Positions 1 to 12,300 of a stretch of 64,000 nt of DNA are shown here, piece after piece; position 1 is the first letter of the stretch, and each line of letters starts with the position of its first letter. The stretch covers positions 25,132 through 89,131 of the forward strand of contig JAOPGA020000625.1 of NCBI GenBank assembly GCA_026419775.2, given 5' to 3'. This DNA is from Acrasis kona. Lineage: Eukaryota; Heterolobosea; Eutetramitea; Acrasida; Acrasidae. The notes below the pieces were generated by a model. It made no database searches. It saw only the letters and a program-made list of their open reading frames with translations, and was not told the DNA's origin. A program made the position numbers and the translations under genes.

Positions 1-645
1 GAGGAGGGTTGGGCTGCAGCTACACAAAAAGAAGACAAAAAGGTTGAGAATACTAAGCCATCAACACAAGAAACAGAAGATTTAAATATTGAACATGAAG
101 AAGCAGACGCAGCTGAAGATTCTGAAAAAGCGAATCAACCCACACCCGTCACGACGCAACCGCGGTTTGAAAGATATAACATAACTAGGTTCGAAATTGA
201 AGAATGTTTCAAATACTTTGCTTTGATTAACAACGACAAAGTTAACGCTCAGCCTCAATACAAAAAGAGGATCAACCCAAAGGATGTAAAAGAGAAGCTA
301 ATGAAGCTTTGGCCAAACATTGGTCCAAACGAAGTTCGTTCTCTTTTGAGAGACCCAAACTTTACTCTAGAAAAATTATGTCAAATACTGGATAAAACTC
401 CTCTTACGAATGATGATTGCCTACGGGAGGCTTTTAAAGTCTTTGATCCCGATGACACTGGCTTTGTAGATTTGGACCATTTGGCCGCCATCATGACGCA
501 GATGGGATACAACCACACAATCACAGCAGACGACGTTAGAGTGCTGTTGGTCACAGCAGATAAGGACGGAGATGGAATGATATCTTTTGAAGATTTTAAA
601 AACATGACAGAACCGTACAATAAAAAGAAAAGGTCAACATTTTAA
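1..645 (+). CDS. EF-hand protein, 5' truncated by window edge
   Basis: The frame is open from base 1 to the TAA ending at 645, giving at least 214 residues, so the start lies outside the window. The first 60 or so residues are acidic and low in complexity (E, A, T, Q). A helical region follows, then a C-terminal pair of EF-hands with loops reading DPDDTGFVDLDH and DKDGDGMISFED. The second loop is a canonical calcium loop (D-D-D-M-S-E pattern); the first is also plausible. The overall form (N-terminal extension plus one calmodulin-like lobe) resembles EF-hand proteins of cilia or centrins, but I cannot name the family. Its stop is one base from the stop of the desaturase on the other strand. 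Confidence 0.85.
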   Translation, partial: EEGWAAATQKEDKKVENTKPSTQETEDLNIEHEEADAAEDSEKANQPTPVTTQPRFERYNITRFEIEECFKYFALINNDKVNAQPQYKKRINPKDVKEKLMKLWPNIGPNEVRSLLRDPNFTLEKLCQILDKTPLTNDDCLREAFKVFDPDDTGFVDLDHLAAIMTQMGYNHTITADDVRVLLVTADKDGDGMISFEDFKNMTEPYNKKKRSTF

Positions 646-646
646 T

Positions 647-2045
647 TTATTCTGATGGTTGCAAATTGCTCACCTTGACCAATTGATTAATGTGTTTGGT
701 GAATGCCTCCGAGGCTGTCTTTGATAAAATGTATTGAATCCTGTGCTTCTCGCATAGTGCTTGAACGATGGGTTGAATTTCACGTAGATGGATGGAATTG
801 ACGCCAGGGAACAAGTGATGTTCGACTTGCAAGTTCAAACCACCGGTAAAAATGTACCAAAAGTCTGAATCGGGGCAGAACGTGTGACTAGTCTTGATTT
901 GATGCTTGTACCAGTTCTTATCTTGTCCATTGTCAACAGTCATCTCGGTGATGTGGTTGATTTGACTGCAAAAAGAGAAGCAGTAACTAAAGATGGTGTA
1001 GGGCAGGGTTGCAAAGGCGATGGCCTTGAACCAGGAGAATTCGCTCATCATGAACGGCCAAACGTAAATGGTGTAGGCAGCGAACAGTCTCCATGCCAAC
1101 TGAGCGAAGAATTGAGTTCTGGTCTGGGGTGCCTTTCTGATTTGATCGTACCTGCCCTTGATGGTGAGGAAAATGTCCTGAACGAACGCCACGTAGAACA
1201 CAACGATGCTCCACACGGCGAATAAATAATAGATTTGGAACCTAAAGTACCAGCGATGTTTGGTGGCGATGGTGTAGCGCCACAAGAATGTACCGTGGTG
1301 CATGTCTGGATCTTCCTCGGTGTTGGTGTACTGATGGTGGCCGATCACGTGCTGATGATACCAGGTGTGACTGGATGCAAAAGCGGGGAAGATGTGAGTA
1401 AAATAGTGGTTGAGGGTTTGGTTTTTGAAAAGGGAAAAGTGACTCGCGTCGTGAAAAGTGTTCACGCCTAGTACCCAATATGCCAATGGAAACAAAAACA
1501 TGGCTGCCCAATAGCCCTTCACATAGAAGGGTAGAATGAACAACACACACGCCAGAGCGCATAGAATTTGAGTCCAGCGCTTGAAGTTTGCCTTTGTTCC
1601 GGTCACCTTGAACACTTTTCTTGCTTCGTCACGGAGTTCCGTGTAGAATGGAGACTGCAAAGTTGTTGGCCAGTCGAAAATGTCACCGAAGCTAGCGTCG
1701 TCAACTTGCTTTCCGAATACCTCAGACACACTGTTTGTTAATAAAAAAACTTATTTGTGTTACTTACTAGTCTGATGGTAGTAATTCGTCTCTGATTTTG
1801 TACTTTGACAAAATTTTGACGTGCTTGTCGTTGAAGGGATGATAGGAGTGGAACATTGAGGTTGCATCACGACCAATAGCAAGATTGATTGCAGCGTCTC
1901 CTCCTGGATGTTTGAATTTTCTCAAATCATACACCTTGCCATCAATGTAAGTGACGTTCGACTGAAGCTCTTCCTTGATGGGTTTTTCTTTGGTGGGTTG
2001 CCCCTGGTTAATCGGATCCATATGCACGTGTAATCGGTTAGCCAC
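647..2045 (-). CDS. Front-end fatty acid desaturase with N-terminal cytochrome b5 domain
   Basis: Two exons, 2045-1768 and 1730-647, join across a 37-nt GTAAGT...CAG intron (1731-1767) to give 453 residues. Residues about 35-90 are a cytochrome b5 domain with the haem motif HPGGDA. The membrane desaturase domain follows with three histidine boxes: HDASH, HVIGHH and QVEHH. A Gln replacing the first His of the last box, together with a fused b5, marks front-end (delta-5/6/4/8 type) acyl desaturases. These insert a double bond between an existing one and the carboxyl end of polyunsaturated acyl chains at the ER. Regiospecificity cannot be read from sequence. Hydrophobic segments are present around residues 150-190 and 260-340. 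The gene is divergent from the dipeptidase, 164 bp away. Confidence 0.93.
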
Positions 2046-2209
2046 GTTATCGTATGGAAGTTTTTGGTTTTGTGCCTAATTTCCGCGCACTTTAAATGAG
2101 AAATCACAATGGAACGGTCATCGTTGAAACTTTATCTTTTTAAAGATTCTCATTGTAAGATGACCCATAAATGATTGTAATGCTTTGACAATTCAAACCG
2201 GATAACAAC

Positions 2210-3553
2210 ATGTCGAACATCTTCATCATACCCGTTTTTTTGGCAGTTGTCACGACATCGGCAATTTATACGTTGATTGTAGTGATCAAAAGTCTGCTGG
2301 ATGTCATCAGATTTGCCCGTGGTCAAAATAATTCAGTGTTTTTAAGTTCGTTCAAATCAGTATTGGCTTCATCTCTTTTTTACGCATTCTTCTTTCATTT
2401 AACACCGAAGCTCGCAGACTTTGCTACAAATGGCTTTCCTCCTAAACACCCCATCGTTGGCAAAGTACAAGACATAAGCTCGATAACCTTCGATGAAGCA
2501 CAAGAGGTCCATAACAAGTTTTTATTTGTTTCAGATTTGCATGCCGATACATTCTTATGGCCGCACAGAGGTTTTATAACGCAATCCACTTTACCGTTTG
2601 GATATGTAGATGTCCCAAGATTGATCCAAGGTAACATTGGACTTCAGGTTTTTGCAACGGTAACTCAATCCCCAATGTTTCAAAATATGGAGAGCAACAG
2701 CAATGCCACCGATGTTGTTGGTCTTATTCACATGGCTCAAGGTTATCACCGCACATCTTACACTTCTGCACTTCATCGTGCCTTAGTACAAACACAACGC
2801 CTGCAACAAACAGCAGAGTTGAGTGGCGGATCATTGATCATGATTAAAAGCAAAAAAGATCTAACGCGTTTGTTGTCTGAAAAAGCATCTGGAAAAAAAG
2901 TCGTGGGAGGTCTCATGTGTATTGAAGGTGCACAGGCATTCGAAAACAATGTTGACAATGTTGTGAAATTATTTGACGCTGGTGTACGTATGGTTGGAGT
3001 AAGTCATTTTGTTGACACTGAATTTGGTGGCAGCGCCCATGGTGATGGTAAATATGGACTCACCGAGTTTGGACACAAAGCATTGTCGAAGGTGATTGAA
3101 CTCAACATGATTGTTGATTTGGCACATTCTTCTCGCTCACTCTTTTTTGACATTATTGATGTAGTAAACAAAAAGAAGCAACACGGCAAAACACCGCTAG
3201 TCATCGTGTCCCATACTGGAGTCAAAGGTACAGTAAACACCAGTAGGAACTTGGATGACGAGCAATTGAAGGCAGTTGCAGATCTTGGTGGTGTTATAGG
3301 CGTAACCTTCTTTAAGGAAGCCATTGGTGGTTCATCTGTGAGCACCATTGTGGACACGATTCGATATGTTGTAAAGGTGATTGGCGTCGATCATGTTTCT
3401 TTAGGTAGTGACTTTGATGGCAGCGTGAGGTGTCCATTGGATTGCTCTCAGTATTCCCACATTACGTATCAACTGTTACGTGCTGGTTTTGGTGAGAAGG
3501 ACGTCGAGAAGATAATGGGAGGTAATGTTAGAAGAGTTCTTGAACAAATGTGA
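2210..3553 (+). CDS. Membrane dipeptidase-like metallopeptidase (M19 family)
   Basis: A single exon of 447 residues. Residues 1-35 form a hydrophobic N-terminal anchor or signal segment, with a second hydrophobic stretch near 55-65. The amidohydrolase-fold domain then runs from about residue 100 to the end. Zinc-ligand motifs are visible: the DLHADT block (HxD), an SHT block preceded by VIV, a glutamate in the CIEGAQAF block, and a late GSDFDGS block typical of renal dipeptidase homologues. The family hydrolyses dipeptides using two zinc ions. The N-terminal anchor suggests secretory-pathway or surface location. Length fits the family (about 370-450). It converges on ATP10, with 21 bp between stops. 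Confidence 0.9.
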   Translation: MSNIFIIPVFLAVVTTSAIYTLIVVIKSLLDVIRFARGQNNSVFLSSFKSVLASSLFYAFFFHLTPKLADFATNGFPPKHPIVGKVQDISSITFDEAQEVHNKFLFVSDLHADTFLWPHRGFITQSTLPFGYVDVPRLIQGNIGLQVFATVTQSPMFQNMESNSNATDVVGLIHMAQGYHRTSYTSALHRALVQTQRLQQTAELSGGSLIMIKSKKDLTRLLSEKASGKKVVGGLMCIEGAQAFENNVDNVVKLFDAGVRMVGVSHFVDTEFGGSAHGDGKYGLTEFGHKALSKVIELNMIVDLAHSSRSLFFDIIDVVNKKKQHGKTPLVIVSHTGVKGTVNTSRNLDDEQLKAVADLGGVIGVTFFKEAIGGSSVSTIVDTIRYVVKVIGVDHVSLGSDFDGSVRCPLDCSQYSHITYQLLRAGFGEKDVEKIMGGNVRRVLEQM

Positions 3554-3574
3554 TGATAATAAATACTTGAGAGT

Positions 3575-4533
3575 TTATATGCTCGATACAAGTTTATGTG
3601 TAAATTGCAAAAGGGTTTCTGCTTCATTTTCTGTTGGATAACCAACAGCCCTCCACCTTACTCTGGCTTTTTTATCCAGTAGGAACACATAGCATGCTTT
3701 TCCGTTACTAATGTTTAAAATGTCTCTGTAATTTCCAACGACGGAATTTGGTTGATATGTACTTAGTGCATGTTCCCTGTTGTGTTCTTTAATACTTGAA
3801 CGGAGTGAGTAATCGAGGTATGTACGTAACATTTTCAAATAGAAGTAGTTCTCCATGACCGTCACGCTGATTATTTGAGCATCCTTTCTGCTTGGTCTGG
3901 ATGGTTTTTCAGGATCTGATTTGCTCTCTTCAAGAAGCCCTGAAGATTCAGGGAATTCTTTTTGAAAGAGTTCCGACCATTGTTCTGCCATTGGCTATAT
4001 TGTATGTGAATTTAATAAGCATGTAAAAGACTCACTGCACCGAATTGAGAATAGCACATTATTACGAAGGTTGATTTGATGCGATTATCTACAACGTACT
4101 GTGGAATGTTTATGTGCTTCCCAGACAGAGTTTTTGCATCCCCTAAATCAGGGAACTCCTGTGCATCGGCAACAGGTATAACGACTGGAAGTGCGGTGAA
4201 GAGTTTTCCGTTGTTTGTTGACAAGGCGAAAGTTTCTGCCCACATGGATGGTTTCGAAATATCACTCAGACTACAAGGTGTAAAGGATAGTAAATTCACA
4301 ATTCATTACATCTTATTTCTGTTCTGTAGAATGTTTTTTTTAGTTGATGCTGCAACTTTGACCAGCGAATGTCTGAATTTTTTGATTCTAGGGTCTTGAT
4401 CAGGATCTTCTGGTGTTTGCTCTATTTTTTGTTCTAACTCTCTGCTACCAACATGTCTCAATCGGTCAAGCCAGCTCCCACCGAAAAACCTACTTCCATA
4501 AGGGATATTCTTGATTCTTGCAGGCTTTAACAT
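3575..4533 (-). CDS. ATP10: Mitochondrial ATP synthase assembly factor ATP10
   Basis: Three exons (4533-4310, 4270-4036, 3994-3575) join across 39- and 41-nt introns with GTAATG and GTGAGT donors, giving 292 residues. The start is the ATG at 4533; upstream codons in frame reach a TGA with no earlier ATG. The middle exon carries the ATP10 signature: a FPDL block, then LSGKHINIP, then hydrophobic strands ending SQFG, a thioredoxin-like arrangement. The C-terminal exon has the conserved region around FPESSG and the late KKARVRW strand. ATP10 acts in the mitochondrion in assembly of the FO sector. The basic N-terminus (MLKPARIKN) fits a short presequence. It shares a 37-bp divergent spacer with the chaperonin-like gene. 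Confidence 0.85.
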
Positions 4534-4570
4534 GCTTGTGGATAAAATTGACGTCAACCCGCTTCACAAA
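4534..4570. promoter_or_regulatory. 37-bp divergent intergenic region
   Basis: Only 37 bp separate the start codons of ATP10 (4533, minus) and the chaperonin-like gene (4571, plus). Any core promoters and 5' leaders must be extremely short, or transcription must begin inside the opposite gene. I see no TATA-like box in it. Confidence 0.5.
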
Positions 4571-6570
4571 ATGGAGATACAAAGGCAAGGGACTGAGTTT
4601 ATAGACGTAAAATTAATTAACACAATAATCAAATTATAATAGAACATAGTTAGTGTGCAAGAGGTCATAAATAGTATAACATCACAACTTGGGATTTACG
4701 CAAGAAATGGTTTGGGACCAAGAGGAGGGATCAAGATCCTTTCGCATTCACAGAGCAACGAAAAGAAACAGCCCAACGAACAGTATATTCTAGCAGGATC
4801 GGAGGAGGTGGCAAAAAACATCTCACTGTGCAAGGATGCAAATACTTTATTTCAAAGAATGATTATTAATCATCCAGTTGGAGCTCTCGTTGTAAGACTT
4901 TCACGTAATATCAATCAAACATGTGGCGATGGTATGCTAAAACATTCTTTTTGTATTAATTTTAATGAGGAAGTGCCAGTGCAGTATCTCTAGTCTCTAC
5001 TCTAATGGAGGAAGCTCTAATTTTGATGAGGGATGGCGTGCACCCCAACGTGATCTCGCAAGTATACAACGAAATGAGCAAAGTAATGATCGATAAAATC
5101 AAAAACCAATACTCTTTAAGTTTAACAAGCGCGGATTCATTACACGATACAATACACATTGACAAGGAACTACTCATCAACATTGCAGATACGGTACTAA
5201 CGGAAGAATTATTATCCTTTAGCGATGCATGCGTAGAAGCTATACAATACACTCACGATCAGTCATCCATCAAAAACCTTTTCGACACACAGGACTACGA
5301 TCTCATACACTTTCATTCCCAATCAGGCATCGATACAAACATATCCTTGGTGAAAGGCATCATCATTCCACAAGGAACAAGAGATCCAAACATGCCAAAA
5401 CAATCAAACAATTGTAACATTTTATTGCTACAGGATGCTCTTGAGCGATCGCAACAAGACCAGGACATGCAATTCAACACCGCACAACAACGTGTAGATC
5501 TCGTACGTGCAGAGAGAAGTGTCATCAACAACAAGGTGCATCAAATCATTGCGTCCGGAGCCAACATTGTCATTTCGAGCGAGGCCATTGACTCCATCAG
5601 TTTGAGTCTGTTTGCAAGATCAAATGTCATTGCTCTGCGACATGTGCCCATTCACATGTTTCCAATCATCATGAACAACACTGGCGCGAAGCCCGTCAAG
5701 CTCTATCGTGGAAAGGCTACCCTGGGAACATGTAAGAATGTGATTGTGGAGACGCTGCCGGATGGAACATGTCGTACTTGTCTAACAGGCCTCAACAAGA
5801 ACATTTGTACTTTGGTAATACAGGCACCCACAAATCACGCCATCCAATCACACACGGTCATGATTAAGAAGGCAGTCAAGGTGTTGAAAAATGTATATCA
5901 AGATTGTATGATTGTGCCGGGAGGTGCTAGCGTGGATATTGCATTATGTAACGATTTGATTGAAATAAAACATGAACATTCTAGAGTGATCCAATCTTGT
6001 GTGAATGCACTTAAAAGATCATGTGCGTTGGTGTTGTGTGGAAATAATGACCGGATATTAAATCAATGGATAAATGATTACAAAGAAAACAAGGTGTTCG
6101 TGACACCATGTGATGACTGTTTTGTGGACGTAAAGCAGCGTGGTATATGGGACAGTTCTAGAGTCAAAATACAAGTTTTATCTCAGAGTTTTGAAACTGT
6201 AAACGTACTGTTAAAGATTGATTGTTTAATAAAAGCATCTGATTTGAGCAAGTCGGCTCTGCAACGAAGAGTAGTGCACGAAGAAAAGCCATCAAAAGAA
6301 GATGAGCCATGGAGTTACCAGAGATATTATCCAGTCATAGACAAGCACATTTCTAAAAGAGAAGCGAGTAGAAGGAGCAACAAGGAAAATACATTTTATA
6401 GTGAAGAGAAGAAGGAACAGAGAAGACTAGAAGAGTCATTAGGTATACAGGATGAGTCAGCTAAAAGAAGATCCAGGATCAATCAAAGATTAGAGTCACT
6501 AATGCATGATCGATTAAGAGAAGCTGGACATGGATATCAAATTGATCCATTTGAGACTGATGCGATGTAG
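4571..6570 (+). CDS. Divergent group II chaperonin-like protein (CCT/TCP-1 family, BBS-type)
   Basis: Three exons (4571-4606, 4643-4931, 4985-6570) with introns of 36 and 53 nt give 636 residues. The first ORF has no local ATG; the short upstream exon supplies it (MEIQRQGTEF). The N-terminal equatorial domain shows LGPRGG where CCTs have LGPKG. The ATP-hydrolysis motif GDGTT is replaced by GDVSL after splicing. Apical-domain features include the KGIIIPQG and SGANIVISS blocks, and the C-terminal equatorial block GGASVDIAL matches CCT GGGAxE. A basic tail of about 95 residues is added. Loss of GDGTT is typical of the Bardet-Biedl chaperonin-like proteins MKKS/BBS6 and BBS12, which help assemble the BBSome. 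Assignment to one of them is not possible by eye. Confidence 0.75.
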
Positions 6571-6621
6571 TAAAGACGGATTTAGATGAAAATTCTGTTG
6601 TTATTTTACAATTTTTTTGTT

Positions 6622-7361
<740 letters not shown>

Positions 7362-7518
7362 TTCTGATAGAGTTGATCGGTTTACAAAAAGAAACAACCA
7401 TTAGCACAACTAAACAGTAGCTTGATTAAATGCTTAAGCAACCAGAATGAGCTACTCGTATGGAAGGTTATAACCCTTCTAAAAAAGCACACTTTTGTAA
7501 AGAATATTTTAGTCACAA

Positions 7519-9111
7519 ATGTTTGTGGAGTTACTGAGGAGGGCAATTGGATTATGCCTTTATATTATGCTTTTAGCCACCACCTTTGCTTCTGCACTCT
7601 TCCACAACACCTTTGTATCTAATTTCGTTGAAGAGAGGGAATACTTGAAAAGCAAAACGCGAATATCAATTTTCACTCGATATCCCCACCCGGGAACAAC
7701 AAAGAAGAGAATGACCCCACACCTTAGCCACACAGATGCTGCATTGTTGCAACATGAAATGGGAATACATACCCTAGATCAAACCTATGGAATAAAAGCA
7801 ACCCGCAATGTGGAGATCTTTGTTTACTACAGAGACGAAAACTACGATAATAACTCTGTTGATAGAATGATGAATTGGTTGGGTAAATCAAACAGCATTA
7901 AGTACATCCGACAGCGAGGAGAATCCTTAGGAGACCGCATGGCAGCTGCAGTACAAGACGCACTTGACGACTGTATTGAAAAATTAATCATTATCGGCAC
8001 TGATTGTCCAGGTCTCGACTACAAAATTATAGACATTTCCCTAAAGGTGCTAGAGGATTCGAATAAAAAGTATCATTGTACTCTAGGACCCGCTATGGAC
8101 GGCGGTTACTATATGATTGGGTTCAATACCCAAATATTGAAAGAAGTGAACTGGCGAGATGGAGCATTCCATCAAGATATGCCCTGGGGCACAGATCAAG
8201 TCCTTCGCTTATCGTTGCAATACATGAAGCAGCACGGGCTTTTGTGCTACGTGATGAACGACCATATGCTGAGTGATGTAGACACGCCAGATGATTTACA
8301 CGTTTGGTATAAATGTAAACAAGATGCACTTGATAAGAAATCCAAACACCCCATCACTGTTGTGATACCTGTTAAAAACGAACAATCTCATATTCTTAAT
8401 ACTCTTTCATCTTGTCATTATTCTTCTTCTCTTGGTCCACATAATGTTGATGTTGTGATTGTGGGTGGTGGGTGCACCGATAATACTGCATCGATCGTCC
8501 AAAAGGAAATGAAGCACAAAGACACCAAATATGCAAAGCTAAATAGTATTGCATTGAAGTTGTTGCGTGATGGATGTAAAGCAAACCAAATGAATATTGG
8601 TGCCAAGTTATGCGTAAGACACGAACCTCAATCTTGCATTTTGATCTTTCTACACGGTGATACCTCACTTCCCGAGAGATATGACGTGTTGTGTAGAGCT
8701 GCATTGGAGGATGGCACTTTATGTGGTTGCTTCATGTTCTCCATAGATAAATCGGAGACTTGCATTGCAGGTAGGGATATGTTAACAAGATGCACGAACT
8801 GGAGGGCTATTGATTATGGATTCCCATATGGAGACCAAGCTTTGTTTATATCCGATTGTAACTTTTGGAAAGTTATGGGTGGGTATGATGCTGGCATGGC
8901 CTTCATGGAGGATTATGAATTTGTAAGACAAATAAGAAGGTTGCAAAAAATTCGAGTGGTAAATGATTACATAGTAACATCTTCGAGAAGATGGGAGAGC
9001 ATGGGAGTATTAAGGGCTGTGTTTTGGAACCAAATCTTTGTAATTGCCTATCGTCTTGGCATGTCACCAAAAACAATTAGTGATTGTTATTGGTATTTTA
9101 AAAAACTATAA
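7519..9111 (+). CDS. Fusion of two glycosyltransferases (DUF2064 family and TIGR04283-like GT2)
   Basis: A single exon of 530 residues. Residues about 8-28 form a hydrophobic N-terminal segment (signal anchor). Residues about 45-270 are a DUF2064/TIGR04282-type transferase: TRYPHPG, GTDCPGL, DGGYYMIG and PWGTDQVL. Residues about 278-525 are a GT2-fold TIGR04283-type transferase: VVIPVKNE, VIVGGGCTDNT, FLHGDT, then the C-terminal FMEDYEF...SRRW...VFWNQ signature. In bacteria these two families (named selenodomain-associated transferase 1 and 2) are often encoded side by side and sometimes fused. Substrates are not established. The DGGSxDGT motif reads GGGCTDNT here. The N-terminal anchor suggests a Golgi/ER protein. 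An origin by transfer is inferred, not shown. Confidence 0.85.
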   Translation: MFVELLRRAIGLCLYIMLLATTFASALFHNTFVSNFVEEREYLKSKTRISIFTRYPHPGTTKKRMTPHLSHTDAALLQHEMGIHTLDQTYGIKATRNVEIFVYYRDENYDNNSVDRMMNWLGKSNSIKYIRQRGESLGDRMAAAVQDALDDCIEKLIIIGTDCPGLDYKIIDISLKVLEDSNKKYHCTLGPAMDGGYYMIGFNTQILKEVNWRDGAFHQDMPWGTDQVLRLSLQYMKQHGLLCYVMNDHMLSDVDTPDDLHVWYKCKQDALDKKSKHPITVVIPVKNEQSHILNTLSSCHYSSSLGPHNVDVVIVGGGCTDNTASIVQKEMKHKDTKYAKLNSIALKLLRDGCKANQMNIGAKLCVRHEPQSCILIFLHGDTSLPERYDVLCRAALEDGTLCGCFMFSIDKSETCIAGRDMLTRCTNWRAIDYGFPYGDQALFISDCNFWKVMGGYDAGMAFMEDYEFVRQIRRLQKIRVVNDYIVTSSRRWESMGVLRAVFWNQIFVIAYRLGMSPKTISDCYWYFKKL

Positions 9112-9366
9112 AATCATGTTTTAAAGATGATATACCCTAGTAGAGTTTTTCGATTACACGTGTCTAATTTGCGAAATAGATATAGTATTCATAGTTTTGA
9201 TCCTCACTACTGTTGCTCCTTAACAAATCGTTTGGAAGTTCCTTGTAGTTGAATGCCAGCGAAATTAAGCTGATCAACAGGTTTCTTATTACAATCAATT
9301 ATGACATGTGACGCACATCATAAATTAAAATCAAACAGTCTGCGCTAGTAACGGTCAGGTCGGATC

Positions 9367-12300
9367 ATGGACGAAGGTAAGAGCATTACTTGAACTCATC
9401 GTTCATAACCATATAATAGAGCTGTTTGAGGAATATAAAAGAGACTTTGATGAAGATACACTAGACGACTTGGCGCTTCAAAAAGATCCAACAGACGTCA
9501 GTATCACAGAAGTCTTGGCAAATCGGTATAAAAAGGATCAAATTTATACATACCTCGGAAACACAATCGTTTCGGTCAACCCCTACAAGAAAACATCTTT
9601 ATACCGAAACGAAACCAAGAGATATTACCATACAAAACACCCCTATGAAATAGCTCCGCATTTGTATTCACTTGTAGAAGATGCCTACAGGTCTATGCGA
9701 GAGACGGGACAACCCCAAACTGTAATTATAAGTGGAGAGTCTGGTGCCGGCAAGACAGAATCTGCTAAAAAGATCATGGAGTACATTGCTGCAGTCAGTA
9801 TAGGTGGCCTAGTGACCGACAACATCAAACAGATTTTGCTAGAGAGTAACCCCGTGTTGGAAGCGTTTGGTAATGCAAAGACACTACGTAACGATAACTC
9901 CTCTCGCTTCGGAAAGTTCATCGACATGTTCTTCAACTTTAAGGGACAAATGGAGGGAGGCCACATCACGACGCTGCTCTTGGAAAAGTCACGTGTTGTG
10001 AACCAAAAGAGAGGAGAACGCAATTTTCACATTTTTTATCAATTGTGCGCCGGTGCTGATGAAGTGCTAAAGAAGCAACTTGGATTAGAGTCAGCCAAGC
10101 ACTACGCTTATTTGAATCCGAACAATAACAAAGAAGACACCGTCATCAAGAATGTAAACGACAAGAACGAATTCAAGTACACCCAACAAAGCATGATGGA
10201 GGCGGGCATCTCCATCACCGAACAGATGCAAATATTCCGTACTTTAGCAGGAATATTACACTTGGGCAACGTCAAGTTCATCCCATCAAAGAAGGATTCT
10301 GGCGAGACGATCTCCAGCGGAACCTCTAATTTGGGAAACAAGAACGACGACGCCGCAGAGATCGAGAACATGGACGTACTGAAGAAGGCAGTACAATGCT
10401 TCCAGTTGGAGAGCGAAGTCCCTCTCAGAGATGCGCTATTGTACAGGACCATCAAGGCAGGAAAAGAAGTCACCAAAATAGCTCAACCCTGTAGCAAAGC
10501 AGCTTACAACAGAGACGCGCTCAACAAGTCCATCTACGAGAGGTTATTCAATTGGTTGATCCGTCGCATCAATTCGGCAGTCAAGAAGCCCGACGATGCC
10601 AGGTTCAGCATCGGTCTGCTTGATATTTATGGGTTCGAAATTTACGACAAGAAGAATCAAGGAGACAAGGATGGAAGGAACGGAATCGAGCAGCTGAACA
10701 TTAACTTTGTGAACGAAAAGATCCAACAACAAATCCAACACTGGCTACAGAGAGAGCAGGACGAATACATTCAAGAAAAGGTGCCGTGGAGGGTGACCGC
10801 ACTGGCCAACGTGGACGCATGTCTACAAGTGATCGAGGGCAAGCCCATGGGGGCCTATGCATTGCTCAACGAAGAGAGCATATTGCCGAGAGGAACGGAT
10901 CAGAATTATTTGGACAAGATGAACAATCACTTTGGCGATGGAAAATGGATGGAGTCGTTGAAGAGATCAGATGCCAACGACAACACCAAGGCGATCAATC
11001 CGTACGCCAAGGCCAAATTCGCCACCTTGAACTTTGATCTCAAGCACTTTGCAGCCAAGGTGACTTATGATGTGGAGGGATGGGTGGAGGCCAATCGCGA
11101 CACTGTTTTTGTCGATTTAATCTTGAGCATGCGACAATCCACCGGCGAGCTCATGGTTCAATTGTTCCCGAAGGACGAAAAGATTGATGACTCCGGATCG
11201 TCCAAATTACAAAAGACAACTTCCATGCAATTCGTGAGCGAAGTGGCCAACCTACTTGCCAAGATCAAAAACAAGAAGCATCACTACGTCAAGTGCATCA
11301 AGCCCAATCACGACAAGAAACCAGACGATCTGATCAAGGACGTGGTGATGGATCAGGTGAGATATCTCGGCATTCACGAGAATGTATTGGTGCGCAAGAG
11401 CGGTTACTACTTCAAGATGGACTATGAGCAGTTCCTGAATCGCTACAAGCTGTGCAGTCCACAAACATGGCCTCGTTACAAGGGACAAGGAGGTGCTCGT
11501 GGAGGCGTGGAGGCCATCTTGCAGGACATGAAATTATCCAACAAGACGTATGCCCTCGGAAAGACCAAAATCTTCTTGAAGAGTCCCGTTCAATTGTTCG
11601 CATTGGACGAGAAGGTGGAGAGCAGGAGAGCGGAGATGGCCACCATTCTTCAGAGGAATTTCAGGAGGTACAAGACCAAACAAACGGCCATGGCACAACA
11701 GCACTTGGCTGCATCGTTGGAGCGCACGTTTGGAGAAGTGTTGGAGCCGGATACGTTCAGACAACAAATCAACATGATCAGCGCGCAGACTGCATCTCGT
11801 CAGAAGAGATTGTTGGTGGTCGGAAGGAAGGCATTGTTCGTGGTGGATCCCAAATCATACGCCATCATTAGGAGATTGCCGTACGAAGATTTGACCAAGA
11901 TCAGCTGCAGCACCCTGAACGATTCGTTATTCAGCGTGCACGATGATTCGTCGTATGATTGCATGTTTGAATCGGACAACAAGCACGAAACCATCAAGGT
12001 GATTCGCGATGCCTACTCCGAAGTGCAAGAGTTCGATGCCGATCAAAAAAAGAAGGAATTACCGGTGGACATTGTCGACGAGTTCAAGTGGCACCCACGT
12101 CGCGGAATCGTCCAGCAGGTTCAATTCTTGAAGAATTACACATGCAGGAGGACGCAAATCAGCAAGACCATCGACGGAGGATTGGCAGTGATGAGCAAAC
12201 CATCCGACGACGTGTTCGACGGCAAGAAATTACGTCGCAAACAATCGTTCCACAAGCGATTCTACGGCGATTACATTCACATGCAAAACAGTCAGCTCAT

